Below are positions 19,908 to 27,856 of a stretch of DNA of 33,506 nucleotides, in pieces. Under the pieces are notes generated by a model. That model was not told the origin of the DNA, searched no databases, and worked only from the letters and a program-made list of their open reading frames with translations. A program made the position numbers and the translations under genes. Each line of letters opens with the position of its first letter. Within the stretch, counting starts at the first letter, position 1. The stretch is from Gammaproteobacteria bacterium (lineage in GTDB: Bacteria > Pseudomonadota > Gammaproteobacteria > Eutrophobiales > Eutrophobiaceae): NCBI GenBank assembly GCA_030829985.1, contig JAURNW010000023.1, positions 1-33,506 on the forward strand, in the 5' to 3' direction.

Positions 19908-19975
19908 CCTGACCCCGGAATCTCAGTAACTTCCCGCAGTTTCGACGTAACAAAATACAGGTAATCGGAAGTCCA

Positions 19976-21703
19976 GTGGCTAAAAAGAGAGAAATACTTC
20001 GCGGCGCAGAAATTTTCTGTCGTGCGCTCAAAGATGAAGGGGTCAAACACTTGTTTGGGTACCCTGGTGGTGCTGTATTGCATATCTATGACGAGCTCTA
20101 CAAACAAGATGCTGTACAACACATACTGGTCCGTCATGAACAAGGTGCGACGCATGCTGCTGATGGTTATGCGCGTGCGACGGGTAAACCAGGTGTCGTT
20201 CTGGTTACCTCAGGTCCTGGCGCTACTAATGCAGTGACAGGTATTGCGACAGCTTATATGGATTCAATTCCTCTGGTTGTTTTTACCGGGCAGGTACCGA
20301 CTCACATGATTGGAAACGATGCCTTTCAGGAAGTCGATGCGATCGGCATCACACGCCCCTGTGTTAAGCATAATTTTTTGGTGAAGGACGTAAAAGATCT
20401 GGCCAAGACTATTAAGAAAGCTTTCTATGTTGCTACCAGTGGCCGACCAGGTCCAGTTGTGGTCGATATACCAAAAGATGTTACGGCAGATTCCTGTGAG
20501 TATGATTACCCTAAGGAAGTTGAGATGCGTTCTTATCGACCGGTAGTCAAAGGGCATCCAGGACAAATAAAGAAAGCAGCAAAATTGATTCTGTCCGCCA
20601 AGAAGCCGATGATCTATTCCGGTGGTGGCGTCATTCTGGGTGAAGCCAGTCAGGAACTTATCGATTTTTCACGTCTGTTAGGTTATCCCGTAACCAATAC
20701 CTTGATGGGTCTTGGCGCGTTTCCAGCGACTGATAAACAGTTTATTGGCATGCTTGGTATGCATGGTACCTACGAAGCGAACATGGGTATGCATCATTGT
20801 GATGTACTTATTGCTATAGGCGCCCGATTCGATGATCGTGTAACTGGTGATCTGGAAAAATTCTGTCCCTACGCCAAGATTGTACATATTGATGTGGACC
20901 CTTCTTCTATTGCGAAGAATGTTCCTGTTGATATTCCTATCGTTGGTGATGTCAAACATGTTCTGACAGATTTAATTGATCTCATTAAAAATGATAAGGA
21001 AAAGCCTGATGCCAAGGCGCTTAAATCCTGGTGGCAGCAGATGCATGACTGGGCTGCAATTGATTGTCTGAAATTTGATCGAACGACTGATGTTATTAAA
21101 CCGCAGTATGTTGTTGAGAAACTGTGGGAGCTTACAAAAGGTGATGCTTATGTAACATCAGATGTGGGTCAACATCAGATGTGGGCAGCACAATTTTATA
21201 AGTTTGATAAACCACGACGTTGGATCAACTCCGGTGGTTTAGGCACCATGGGCTTTGGTTTACCTGCTGCTATGGGTGTCAAACTGGCTTTTCCTGAAGA
21301 GACTGTTGCTTGCATAACCGGCGAAGCGAGTCTGGTTATGTGTATTCAGGAATTATCGACCTGCCTGCAATACAACACGCCGGTTAAAATTATTAGTTTG
21401 AATAATCGTTATATGGGGATGGTTCGTCAATGGCAGGAGTTTTTCTATTCCAGTCGTTATTCACATTCATACATGGAAGCCTTACCCGATTTTGTCAAAA
21501 TGGCGGAAAGCTATGGTCATGTCGGTATGCGCATTGAAAAAACCAGTGATGTCGAAGGTGCTTTGAAAGAAGCGTTGGCAATGACAGATCGTACCGTCTT
21601 GATGGATTTCGTTACAGACCAGACAGAAAATGTTTATCCGATGATAGCCGCTGGTAAAGGCCATCATGAGATGCACTTGCAGCCTGATCGGGAACTCGCT
21701 TAA
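19976..21703 (+). CDS. ilvI: Acetolactate synthase, large catalytic subunit
   Basis: A thiamine-diphosphate enzyme that forms acetolactate or acetohydroxybutyrate, the first common step of Val, Leu and Ile synthesis. The start is GTG at 19976 with GGAAG four bases upstream; MAKKREILRGAEIFCRALKD is the expected N-terminus. The catalytic glutamate lies in VRHEQGATHAADGYARATG. The FAD/central domain includes IAIGARFDDRVTGDLEKF. The ThDP motif reads ITGEASLVMC and reaches NN 24 residues after GEA (residues 449-451): glutamate replaces the metal-binding aspartate, as in related enzymes, but the third glycine is alanine. The 575-residue length and the partner size match IlvI/IlvH rather than IlvB/IlvN. 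ilvH starts 2 bp downstream. Confidence 0.95.
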   Translation: MAKKREILRGAEIFCRALKDEGVKHLFGYPGGAVLHIYDELYKQDAVQHILVRHEQGATHAADGYARATGKPGVVLVTSGPGATNAVTGIATAYMDSIPLVVFTGQVPTHMIGNDAFQEVDAIGITRPCVKHNFLVKDVKDLAKTIKKAFYVATSGRPGPVVVDIPKDVTADSCEYDYPKEVEMRSYRPVVKGHPGQIKKAAKLILSAKKPMIYSGGGVILGEASQELIDFSRLLGYPVTNTLMGLGAFPATDKQFIGMLGMHGTYEANMGMHHCDVLIAIGARFDDRVTGDLEKFCPYAKIVHIDVDPSSIAKNVPVDIPIVGDVKHVLTDLIDLIKNDKEKPDAKALKSWWQQMHDWAAIDCLKFDRTTDVIKPQYVVEKLWELTKGDAYVTSDVGQHQMWAAQFYKFDKPRRWINSGGLGTMGFGLPAAMGVKLAFPEETVACITGEASLVMCIQELSTCLQYNTPVKIISLNNRYMGMVRQWQEFFYSSRYSHSYMEALPDFVKMAESYGHVGMRIEKTSDVEGALKEALAMTDRTVLMDFVTDQTENVYPMIAAGKGHHEMHLQPDRELA

Positions 21704-21705
21704 TT

Positions 21706-22197
21706 ATGCGCCATATTCTTTCTTTACTTCTGGAAAATGAAGCCGGGGCTTTGTCACGAGTTGCAGGTTTATTCTCTGCACGTGCATTTAATATTGAATC
21801 ACTGACTGTTGCGCCAACAGAAGATCCAACGATTTCACGTATGACTGTTGTTACCAGTGGTTCAGATGCAATTATTGAACAAATAACAAAACAACTAAAT
21901 AAACTGGTCGACGTCATAAAGGTAGTCGATCTGAATGAGTATCGTCATATAGAACGCGAACTGATGTTAATTAAGTTAACAGCGCAAAAAACAGATCGTG
22001 ATGAAATTAAACGCATGGTCGATATTTTTCGCGGCCGTATTATTGATGTGACAGAGAATACCTACACTATCGAAATGACAGGCACAGGTGAAAAACTTAA
22101 TGCCTTCATAGAAGCACTGGATGACAGCATAATACTTGAAGTTGTTCGTTCTGGCGTTTCCGGTATATCACGTGGCGATAAAGCCATTCAATCCTAA
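21706..22197 (+). CDS. ilvH: Acetolactate synthase, small regulatory subunit
   Basis: A 163-residue regulatory subunit that binds valine through its N-terminal ACT domain and activates the large subunit. MRHILSLLLENEAGALSRVA followed by GLFSARAFNIESLTVAPTED is the ACT-domain signature. The second half (from about residue 80) is the ALS_ss C-terminal domain, with ELMLIKLTAQ, MVDIFRGRIIDV and the ending EVVRSGVSGISRGDKAI. The length equals that of E. coli IlvH, not the shorter IlvN. It lies 2 bp after ilvI and 37 bp before ilvC, in one operon. Confidence 0.96.
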   Translation: MRHILSLLLENEAGALSRVAGLFSARAFNIESLTVAPTEDPTISRMTVVTSGSDAIIEQITKQLNKLVDVIKVVDLNEYRHIERELMLIKLTAQKTDRDEIKRMVDIFRGRIIDVTENTYTIEMTGTGEKLNAFIEALDDSIILEVVRSGVSGISRGDKAIQS

Positions 22198-22207
22198 GAT
22201 TTATTAA

Positions 22208-23251
<1,044 letters not shown>

Positions 23252-23263
23252 TAGAGGTGTATA

Positions 23264-23334
23264 AAGGAAATAAAGTGAAACGTGAGTAGTAAATAGTAAT
23301 GTATAAAAATAAATACGTTTCACTTTAATTTCTT
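23264..23334 (+). terminator. Long hairpin between ilvC and the psd-like gene, possible terminator
   Basis: The 20 bases at 23264-23283 pair with those at 23315-23334 at 18 of 20 positions; the inner 13 bp (TAAAGTGAAACGT with ACGTTTCACTTTA) are perfect. The loop is 31 bases. The right arm is U-rich in RNA (CUUUAAUUUCUU), but there is no clean U-run after it. It lies 13 bases after the ilvC stop and could end or attenuate the ilv transcript, protect its 3' end, or be a remnant of a small mobile repeat. Confidence 0.4.
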
Positions 23335-23357
23335 GAAATTTCGCGCCTTGTCATATT

Positions 23358-24020
23358 ATGCCCAGTAATCGATATCCATTAATTGCGCGCGAAACCTGGT
23401 CAATATTATTTGTATTGCTTGGACTAGCGGTTCTTGCACAACTATTTATTGGACCTGTTGCATTCGTTTTAGCACTTACAGTTTTATTCGTTACGGTATA
23501 TCTCTTTCGTGATCCTGACCGAATCATCCCATCTCAACCATTGGCAATCGTCAGTCCGGTATATGGTGTAGTCACACTGATTGAAGAAGCGGAAGAAATA
23601 CGTTTACATAACAAGGCAATTCGTGTGCAGATAACCATGCGTTTCCATGATATTTATTCTTTTCGCAGCCCGATTGAAGGGAAGGTCATGGACCAATGGT
23701 GTTCAGCACCGAATGAAAATGAATCACGTCGGCATTTCGATTTTTATATAAAATCAGATGAAGGCGACATTGTTGTTACCGCTATCAGACTTAGAAACTT
23801 AATCCGTCGTTTTCATGTATATTTATTTTCTGGAGAACGAGTGGGTCAGGGTCAACGTTGCGGTTATTTCTATTTTGGTGGCGTTATCGATGTTTTTTTG
23901 CCGCTCGAATCCAAGCTACAGGTAGAGGTTGGTCAATATGTCCAATCAGGTAGTTCAGTGCTAGCTCGATTAATCCATTCCAAGGCCACTAGTGTTATTC
24001 AAGATGACAATAACACCTGA
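23358..24020 (+). CDS. Phosphatidylserine decarboxylase-like protein lacking the catalytic triad
   Basis: A 220-residue homologue of the short Psd enzymes that convert phosphatidylserine to phosphatidylethanolamine through a self-generated pyruvoyl group. The start (YPLIARETWSILF), two N-terminal membrane segments (about 14-50), FRDPDR and the GERVGQGQRCGYFYFG region align with real Psd proteins. The catalytic residues do not: the Asp of P-x-D-G is Tyr69 (SPVYGVV), the His of N-V-H-x-x-R-S-P is Tyr100 (DIYSFRSP), and the self-cleaving Ser of FGS is Gly175 (YFGGVIDVFLP). The middle loop with FPG-x-F-L-N is also shortened. Self-processing and decarboxylation should therefore be impossible. The gene is open and keeps its usual place between ilvC and pssA, so it looks like a maintained pseudoenzyme rather than random decay. 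Confidence 0.85.
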   Translation: MPSNRYPLIARETWSILFVLLGLAVLAQLFIGPVAFVLALTVLFVTVYLFRDPDRIIPSQPLAIVSPVYGVVTLIEEAEEIRLHNKAIRVQITMRFHDIYSFRSPIEGKVMDQWCSAPNENESRRHFDFYIKSDEGDIVVTAIRLRNLIRRFHVYLFSGERVGQGQRCGYFYFGGVIDVFLPLESKLQVEVGQYVQSGSSVLARLIHSKATSVIQDDNNT

Positions 24021-24065
24021 AGTCTGTCAAATAAATCATCACTTCCTTTAAGTAAACACATTTCA

Positions 24066-24092
24066 TAGGTACACTCTATAGTGGTTTACCTA
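24066..24092 (+). other. Imperfect hairpin upstream of pssA
   Basis: TAGGTACACT (24066-24075) can pair with AGTG (24080-24083) and TACCTA (24087-24092), leaving a 4-base loop and a 3-base bulge. It lies 26 bases before the pssA start and could affect ribosome access. No U-tract follows. Confidence 0.25.
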
Positions 24093-24117
24093 CATCAACC
24101 GATGGGATTAGAACAAA

Positions 24118-24870
24118 GTGACGGAATATAAGCGTGGAATTTATTTGTTACCCAACCTGTTTACAACCGGTGCGTTGTTTGCGGGTTTCTATTCCATCGT
24201 GGCTGCAATGAATGAACAATTTGAACCAGCAGCGATTGCCATCTTTGTCGCTATGGTATTGGATGGTATGGATGGGCGTATTGCGCGTTTAACTAATACA
24301 GCCAGTGAGTTTGGTATGCAATACGATAGTTTATCGGACATGATTTCTTTTGGTCTTGCGCCTGCTCTGATTATGTATCAATGGGCCTTGTCTGATATAG
24401 GCAAATTGGGATGGCTAGCCTCATTTGTATATACCGCGTCAGCAGCATTGAGACTCGCCCGATTTAATACACAAGCGACCAGTATTGATAAACGTTATTT
24501 TCAGGGGTTGCCTAGTCCAGCAGCGGCAGCAGTTTTAGCCGGTATGATCTGGTTTGGTAGTAGCTATGGTTTAGAAGATGGTGCTAGCGTCATTGTGTTT
24601 TGTTTACCCATAACCTTACTTGTTGGCATTTTAATGGTCAGTAATATTCGTTATCACAGTTTCAAGCAGCTAGATTTGAAGGGACGCGTACCTTTCATGG
24701 CGGTATTGGTTATTGTTCCGATATTTGTATTAATAGCTGTTGAGCCACCATTGGTACTTTGTTTAATAACATCGTTATATGCTATCTCCGGGCCGATATT
24801 AACTCTGATATTAATACGCAAACATCGCGAATCGAGAAAGGTTAGTGATGTGGATGCCGGAAACACTTGA
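24118..24870 (+). CDS. pssA: CDP-diacylglycerol--serine O-phosphatidyltransferase
   Basis: A membrane enzyme of the CDP-alcohol phosphotransferase family that makes phosphatidylserine from CDP-diacylglycerol and serine. The diagnostic motif D-G-x2-D-G-x2-A-R-x8-G-x3-D-x3-D is complete in VLDGMDGRIARLTNTASEF plus GMQYDSLSDMISFG, giving the metal-binding aspartates. About eight membrane segments fill the remaining 250 residues, as in the Bacillus-type (not E. coli-type) PssA. The start is GTG 24118 (MTEYKRGIYLLPNLFTTGAL), about a hundred bases after the psd-like gene. Its product is the normal substrate of Psd, so the loss of catalytic residues in the neighbour is striking. A candidate promoter for the leuA leader overlaps its stop codon. 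Confidence 0.94.
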   Translation: MTEYKRGIYLLPNLFTTGALFAGFYSIVAAMNEQFEPAAIAIFVAMVLDGMDGRIARLTNTASEFGMQYDSLSDMISFGLAPALIMYQWALSDIGKLGWLASFVYTASAALRLARFNTQATSIDKRYFQGLPSPAAAAVLAGMIWFGSSYGLEDGASVIVFCLPITLLVGILMVSNIRYHSFKQLDLKGRVPFMAVLVIVPIFVLIAVEPPLVLCLITSLYAISGPILTLILIRKHRESRKVSDVDAGNT

Positions 24871-24894
24871 AATTCGTTTGAATATCGCTATATT
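24867..24894 (+). promoter_or_regulatory. Candidate sigma-70 promoter of the leuA leader, overlapping a palindrome
   Basis: TTGAAA (24867-24872) and TATATT (24889-24894), each five of six consensus bases, are 16 bases apart. The -10 box lies within the inverted repeat TTGAATAT-CGCT-ATATTCAA (24878-24897), which could be an operator or a hairpin. Transcription would start about 24901, at the ATG of the leader ORF, so that ORF would be read from a leaderless transcript or by read-through from pssA. Confidence 0.5.
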
Positions 24895-24900
24895 CAAGTC

Positions 24901-24987
24901 ATGCGTTTAAATCGTCAAAACATCAATGTTATTCACTGTGCAAATGCACAGTTTGTTCTGCTTCGCCTGTCATTTCTCCTGCCCTGA
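24901..24987 (+). CDS. Candidate leucine-rich leader peptide of leuA
   Basis: A 28-codon ORF whose end reads FVLLRLSFLLP, with five Leu in eight codons (CTG CTT CGC CTG TCA TTT CTC CTG) shortly before the TGA. A leucine-codon cluster before leuA is the hallmark of attenuation by leucine supply, as with leuL in enteric bacteria. Hairpins flank it: ACTGTGC/GCACAGT (24935-24952) inside the ORF, TGCCC/GGGCA (24980-24993) around the stop codon, and a third before leuA. It has no good ribosome-binding site, so translation from its ATG is the weak point. Confidence 0.45.
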   Translation: MRLNRQNINVIHCANAQFVLLRLSFLLP

Positions 24988-25062
24988 GGGGCACATAACC
25001 GTATTTAAAAATCTGTTGTTATATTGCGTTTATTAAAGCGCGATTTTCCTGTTTGAATTGCT

Positions 25063-25094
25063 CAGTCTATCAACTTAGACTGCGCATAAGTTTT
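25063..25094 (+). terminator. Candidate leader terminator or RBS-proximal hairpin before leuA
   Basis: CAGTCTA (25063-25069) and TAGACTG (25076-25082) form a 7-bp stem with a 6-base loop, extendable past one mismatch. TTTT follows at 25091-25094, and the leuA Shine-Dalgarno GGAG starts at 25095. The T-run is short and 8 bases from the stem, so this is a weak intrinsic terminator at best. It could be the attenuator of the leader system or control access to the leuA ribosome-binding site. Confidence 0.35.
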
Positions 25095-25107
25095 GGAGTA
25101 GAGAGTA

Positions 25108-26643
25108 ATGAAGGACAAATTAATCATTTTTGATACCACTTTGCGTGATGGTGAGCAAAGCCCCGGCGCTTCGATGACGAAGGATGAAAAGCTTCGTATT
25201 GCCAAGGCCCTTGAGAAGATGCGTGTCGATATTATCGAAGCGGGATTTCCCATTGCAAGCCAGGGCGATTTTGAAGCCGTGAAAGCGGTTGCTGAAATGG
25301 TCACGGAAAGTACCGTATGTGGTTTAGCTCGTGCGTTGGACAAGGATATTGATCGTGCAGCTGAAGCCTTGAAACCGGCTAAGTCATCGCGTATTCACAC
25401 TTTTCTTGCAACGTCTCCAATACACATGCGGGAAAAATTACGTATGGAACCGGATCAGGTAGTTGAACATGCTGTGCGTGCGGTAAAGCGCGCCAGAAAC
25501 TATACCGATAACGTTGAATTTTCCCCCGAAGATGCGGGTCGCTCAGAATTTGATTTTTTGTGTCGTGTAATAGAAGCAACTATCGATGCTGGTGCAACGA
25601 CGATTAATATCCCTGATACAGTGGGTTACAACTTACCGCAGTATTTTGGTGATTTGATCGGCAAGCTGATTGAAAATATTCCAAACTCTGACAAGGCGGT
25701 CTTTTCAGTACATTGTCATAACGATTTAGGTTTGGCCGTGGGCAATTCATTGGCGGCGGTTTTGAATGGTGCACGACAAGTTGAATGCACGATTAATGGT
25801 TTGGGTGAACGCGCTGGTAACGCGGCACTTGAAGAAGTAGTTATGACCGTACGCACACGCAGGGATATCTTTAGTTGCGACACGGATCTTGATACCACCC
25901 AGATTATGCATTGTTCGCGTCTTGTCTCTACTATTACCGGGTTTCCGGTACAGCCCAATAAAGCGATTGTTGGTGCTAATGCTTTCGCACATGAATCGGG
26001 TATCCATCAGGATGGTGTATTAAAAAGTCGAGAGACGTATGAAATCATGCGTGCCGAAGATGTTGGCTGGAATGCAAACCGTATGGTTTTGGGTAAGCAC
26101 TCCGGTCGTAATGCGTTTCGTACACGATTGGAAGAATTGGGCATTACCTTCGATAAGGAAGAGGATTTAAATGCTGCGTTTTCCAGCTTTAAAGATTTAG
26201 CTGACAAGAAACATGAGATCTTTGACGACGACTTGCAAGCATTGGTCAGCGATACGATTCAGGAAGGTGCTAATGACTGGATTAAATTGATTTCACTTAA
26301 AGCCAGTATTGAAACCGGTGAGATACCTAAAGCAGAGATTACACTTTCTATAGATGGAGTAGAGAAACGTGCCAACGCCGAAGGTGGTGGTCCAGTTGAT
26401 GCGACTTTTAAGGCTATAGAAAGCTTGATCAATAGTGGTTGCAATCTTCAACTTTATTCAGTCAACAACATAACCACCGGTACAGACTCACAAGGTGAAG
26501 TGACTGTGCGGATTGATCGTGAGGGACGTATTGTTAACGGGCTGGGTGCTGATACTGATATTGTGACGGCGTCTGCCAAGGCCTATATCAATGCCTTAAA
26601 CAAAGTGTTTAGCGAGAGTGAACGCGCGCATCCGCAGGTCTGA
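25108..26643 (+). CDS. leuA: 2-isopropylmalate synthase
   Basis: Condenses acetyl-CoA with 2-ketoisovalerate, the first committed step of leucine synthesis; ketoisovalerate comes from the upstream ilv products. The TIM-barrel catalytic domain opens [16 protein letters not shown], with the metal-binding aspartate, and has [20 protein letters not shown] and [22 protein letters not shown]-terminal LeuA dimer/allosteric domain (about 390-505) carries the leucine feedback site. At 511 residues it is the standard proteobacterial size. The start has GGAG ten bases upstream. A 237-bp leader region with a leucine-rich ORF and hairpins precedes it. Confidence 0.97.
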   Translation: MKDKLIIFDTTLRDGEQSPGASMTKDEKLRIAKALEKMRVDIIEAGFPIASQGDFEAVKAVAEMVTESTVCGLARALDKDIDRAAEALKPAKSSRIHTFLATSPIHMREKLRMEPDQVVEHAVRAVKRARNYTDNVEFSPEDAGRSEFDFLCRVIEATIDAGATTINIPDTVGYNLPQYFGDLIGKLIENIPNSDKAVFSVHCHNDLGLAVGNSLAAVLNGARQVECTINGLGERAGNAALEEVVMTVRTRRDIFSCDTDLDTTQIMHCSRLVSTITGFPVQPNKAIVGANAFAHESGIHQDGVLKSRETYEIMRAEDVGWNANRMVLGKHSGRNAFRTRLEELGITFDKEEDLNAAFSSFKDLADKKHEIFDDDLQALVSDTIQEGANDWIKLISLKASIETGEIPKAEITLSIDGVEKRANAEGGGPVDATFKAIESLINSGCNLQLYSVNNITTGTDSQGEVTVRIDREGRIVNGLGADTDIVTASAKAYINALNKVFSESERAHPQV

Positions 26644-26651
26644 GATAACGT

Positions 26652-27365
26652 ATGCAATCATATCAACGACAATATTTAAAGGAAATGGGTATTGATGTCT
26701 GGGTAGACAGAAATACCCCTGTCTCTATAAATGAAAGTGTTGTTGAAAAAAGTATTAGCCAGAATAAAGTTTCAGTCCAACCAGAAAATCAGCCGTCTGT
26801 GTTACCTGTAGAACTGGATACTCTGGCGAAACAGATCGCGGTTTGTACAAAATGTAGTTTGCATGAATCACGTACGCAAACTGTGTTTGGGGTTGGTAAT
26901 CCTGATGCAGACTGGTTGGTGATCGGTGAAGCGCCTGGCGCGGACGAAGATCGTCAAGGCGAACCCTTTGTAGGTCGTGCAGGTCGATTATTAAATTCAA
27001 TGCTGTTGGCAATGGGCTTGCCTAGAGAGCAGGTGTTCATTGCGAACATATTAAAATGTAGACCGCCGAATAATCGTGATCCAAAACCGGAAGAAGTGAC
27101 TGCCTGTGAGTCCTATCTACGCCAACAGATTGATTTAATAAAACCAATAATCATTCTGGCTGTTGGACGTATCGCCGCACAAAATTTATTAAAACTCGAG
27201 ACACCCATCGGCAAGATGCGTGGACAACGTTATCAATATCCTGATAGCGAGTTGCCTGTGATTGTTACTTACCATCCGGCCTATCTATTACGCTCTCCTC
27301 GTGAAAAACGAAAAGTGTGGGAAGACCTTAAGTTTGCTATGCAAACCTATAAGGCAATAACATGA
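26652..27365 (+). CDS. Family 4-type uracil-DNA glycosylase with HolD-like N-terminal peptide
   Basis: An iron-sulfur uracil-DNA glycosylase that removes uracil from DNA. The catalytic domain (about 54-235) has the cluster cysteines Cys65 and Cys68 (CTKC) plus two later ones (ILKCRPPNNRDP, TACESYL), motif A GEAPGADEDRQGEPFVGRAG, and motif B TYHPAYLLR. In front is a separate conserved-looking peptide, residues 1-22, with YLKEMGIDVWVDR, joined by a low-complexity linker (about 23-52). From memory, E. coli HolD starts MTSRRDWQLQQLGITQWSLR; Leu9, Gly13, Ile14, Trp17 and Arg20 match at identical positions. In E. coli, holD lies directly upstream of rimI, and here rimI overlaps the end of this gene by 4 bp. 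A link to the polymerase III clamp loader is inferred. Confidence 0.9.
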   Translation: MQSYQRQYLKEMGIDVWVDRNTPVSINESVVEKSISQNKVSVQPENQPSVLPVELDTLAKQIAVCTKCSLHESRTQTVFGVGNPDADWLVIGEAPGADEDRQGEPFVGRAGRLLNSMLLAMGLPREQVFIANILKCRPPNNRDPKPEEVTACESYLRQQIDLIKPIIILAVGRIAAQNLLKLETPIGKMRGQRYQYPDSELPVIVTYHPAYLLRSPREKRKVWEDLKFAMQTYKAIT

Positions 27366-27856
27366 GTGCCGTCATCAAGGAAGCGCTGTTAAATATCAGG
27401 CCAATGCGCGAAGAAGACGTTGAACTTGTGATAGCAATTGAAAACCAGTCTTATGAATATCCATGGACTAAAACCATTTTTCAGGATTGTCTGCATGTGG
27501 GATATTGCTGTTGGGTACTTGAACGCGACGAGACGCTGGTTGGGTATGGTGTTATGTCAGTTGCTGTTGGTGAATCGCATTTATTAAACCTGTGTGTTCA
27601 TCCTGACTATCAGTCCATTGGCTTGGGAAAAGTGCTGTTAAAGCATTTACTGGAACTGGCACAGGAGCATAATGCATTCATGACTTTTCTTGAGGTTCGA
27701 CCATCAAACTTTGCTGCAATAAAACTGTATTTTGATAACGGTTTCGATGAAATTGGTGTACGTCGAAATTACTATCCGGCAAAAGTCGGTCGTGAAGATG
27801 CGCTAATATTGGCCAAGACAGTTGTTAGAGATGACCATGAATTCCAAACAAAATAA
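27362..27856 (+). CDS. rimI: Ribosomal protein S18 alanine N-acetyltransferase
   Basis: A GNAT-fold acetyltransferase that acetylates the N-terminal alanine of ribosomal protein S18. IRPMREEDVELVIAIENQSY is the usual opening, YEYPWTKTIFQDCL the substrate region, and LLNLCVHPDYQSIGLGKVLL the acetyl-CoA-binding motif A. FLEVRPSNFAAIKLYFDNGF and the RRNYYP segment with the catalytic tyrosine follow. At 164 residues it is slightly longer than the E. coli protein. Its ATG overlaps the stop of the glycosylase gene, and its end overlaps the start of cysM by 20 bp, so all three are co-translated. Confidence 0.94.
   Translation: MSAVIKEALLNIRPMREEDVELVIAIENQSYEYPWTKTIFQDCLHVGYCCWVLERDETLVGYGVMSVAVGESHLLNLCVHPDYQSIGLGKVLLKHLLELAQEHNAFMTFLEVRPSNFAAIKLYFDNGFDEIGVRRNYYPAKVGREDALILAKTVVRDDHEFQTK

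Noticed and set aside
19799-20155. Minus-strand ORF of 118 codons opposite the ilvI start
   Set aside because: It covers the ilv leader and the ilvI N-terminus in antisense, has no recognisable domain, and is best explained as a shadow of the ilvI codon pattern.
23358-24020. Frameshift or sequencing error explaining the missing Psd residues
   Set aside because: The three substitutions are far apart, and the residues flanking each one (PxxG, RSP, DVFLP) remain aligned in the same frame, which a frameshift could not produce.
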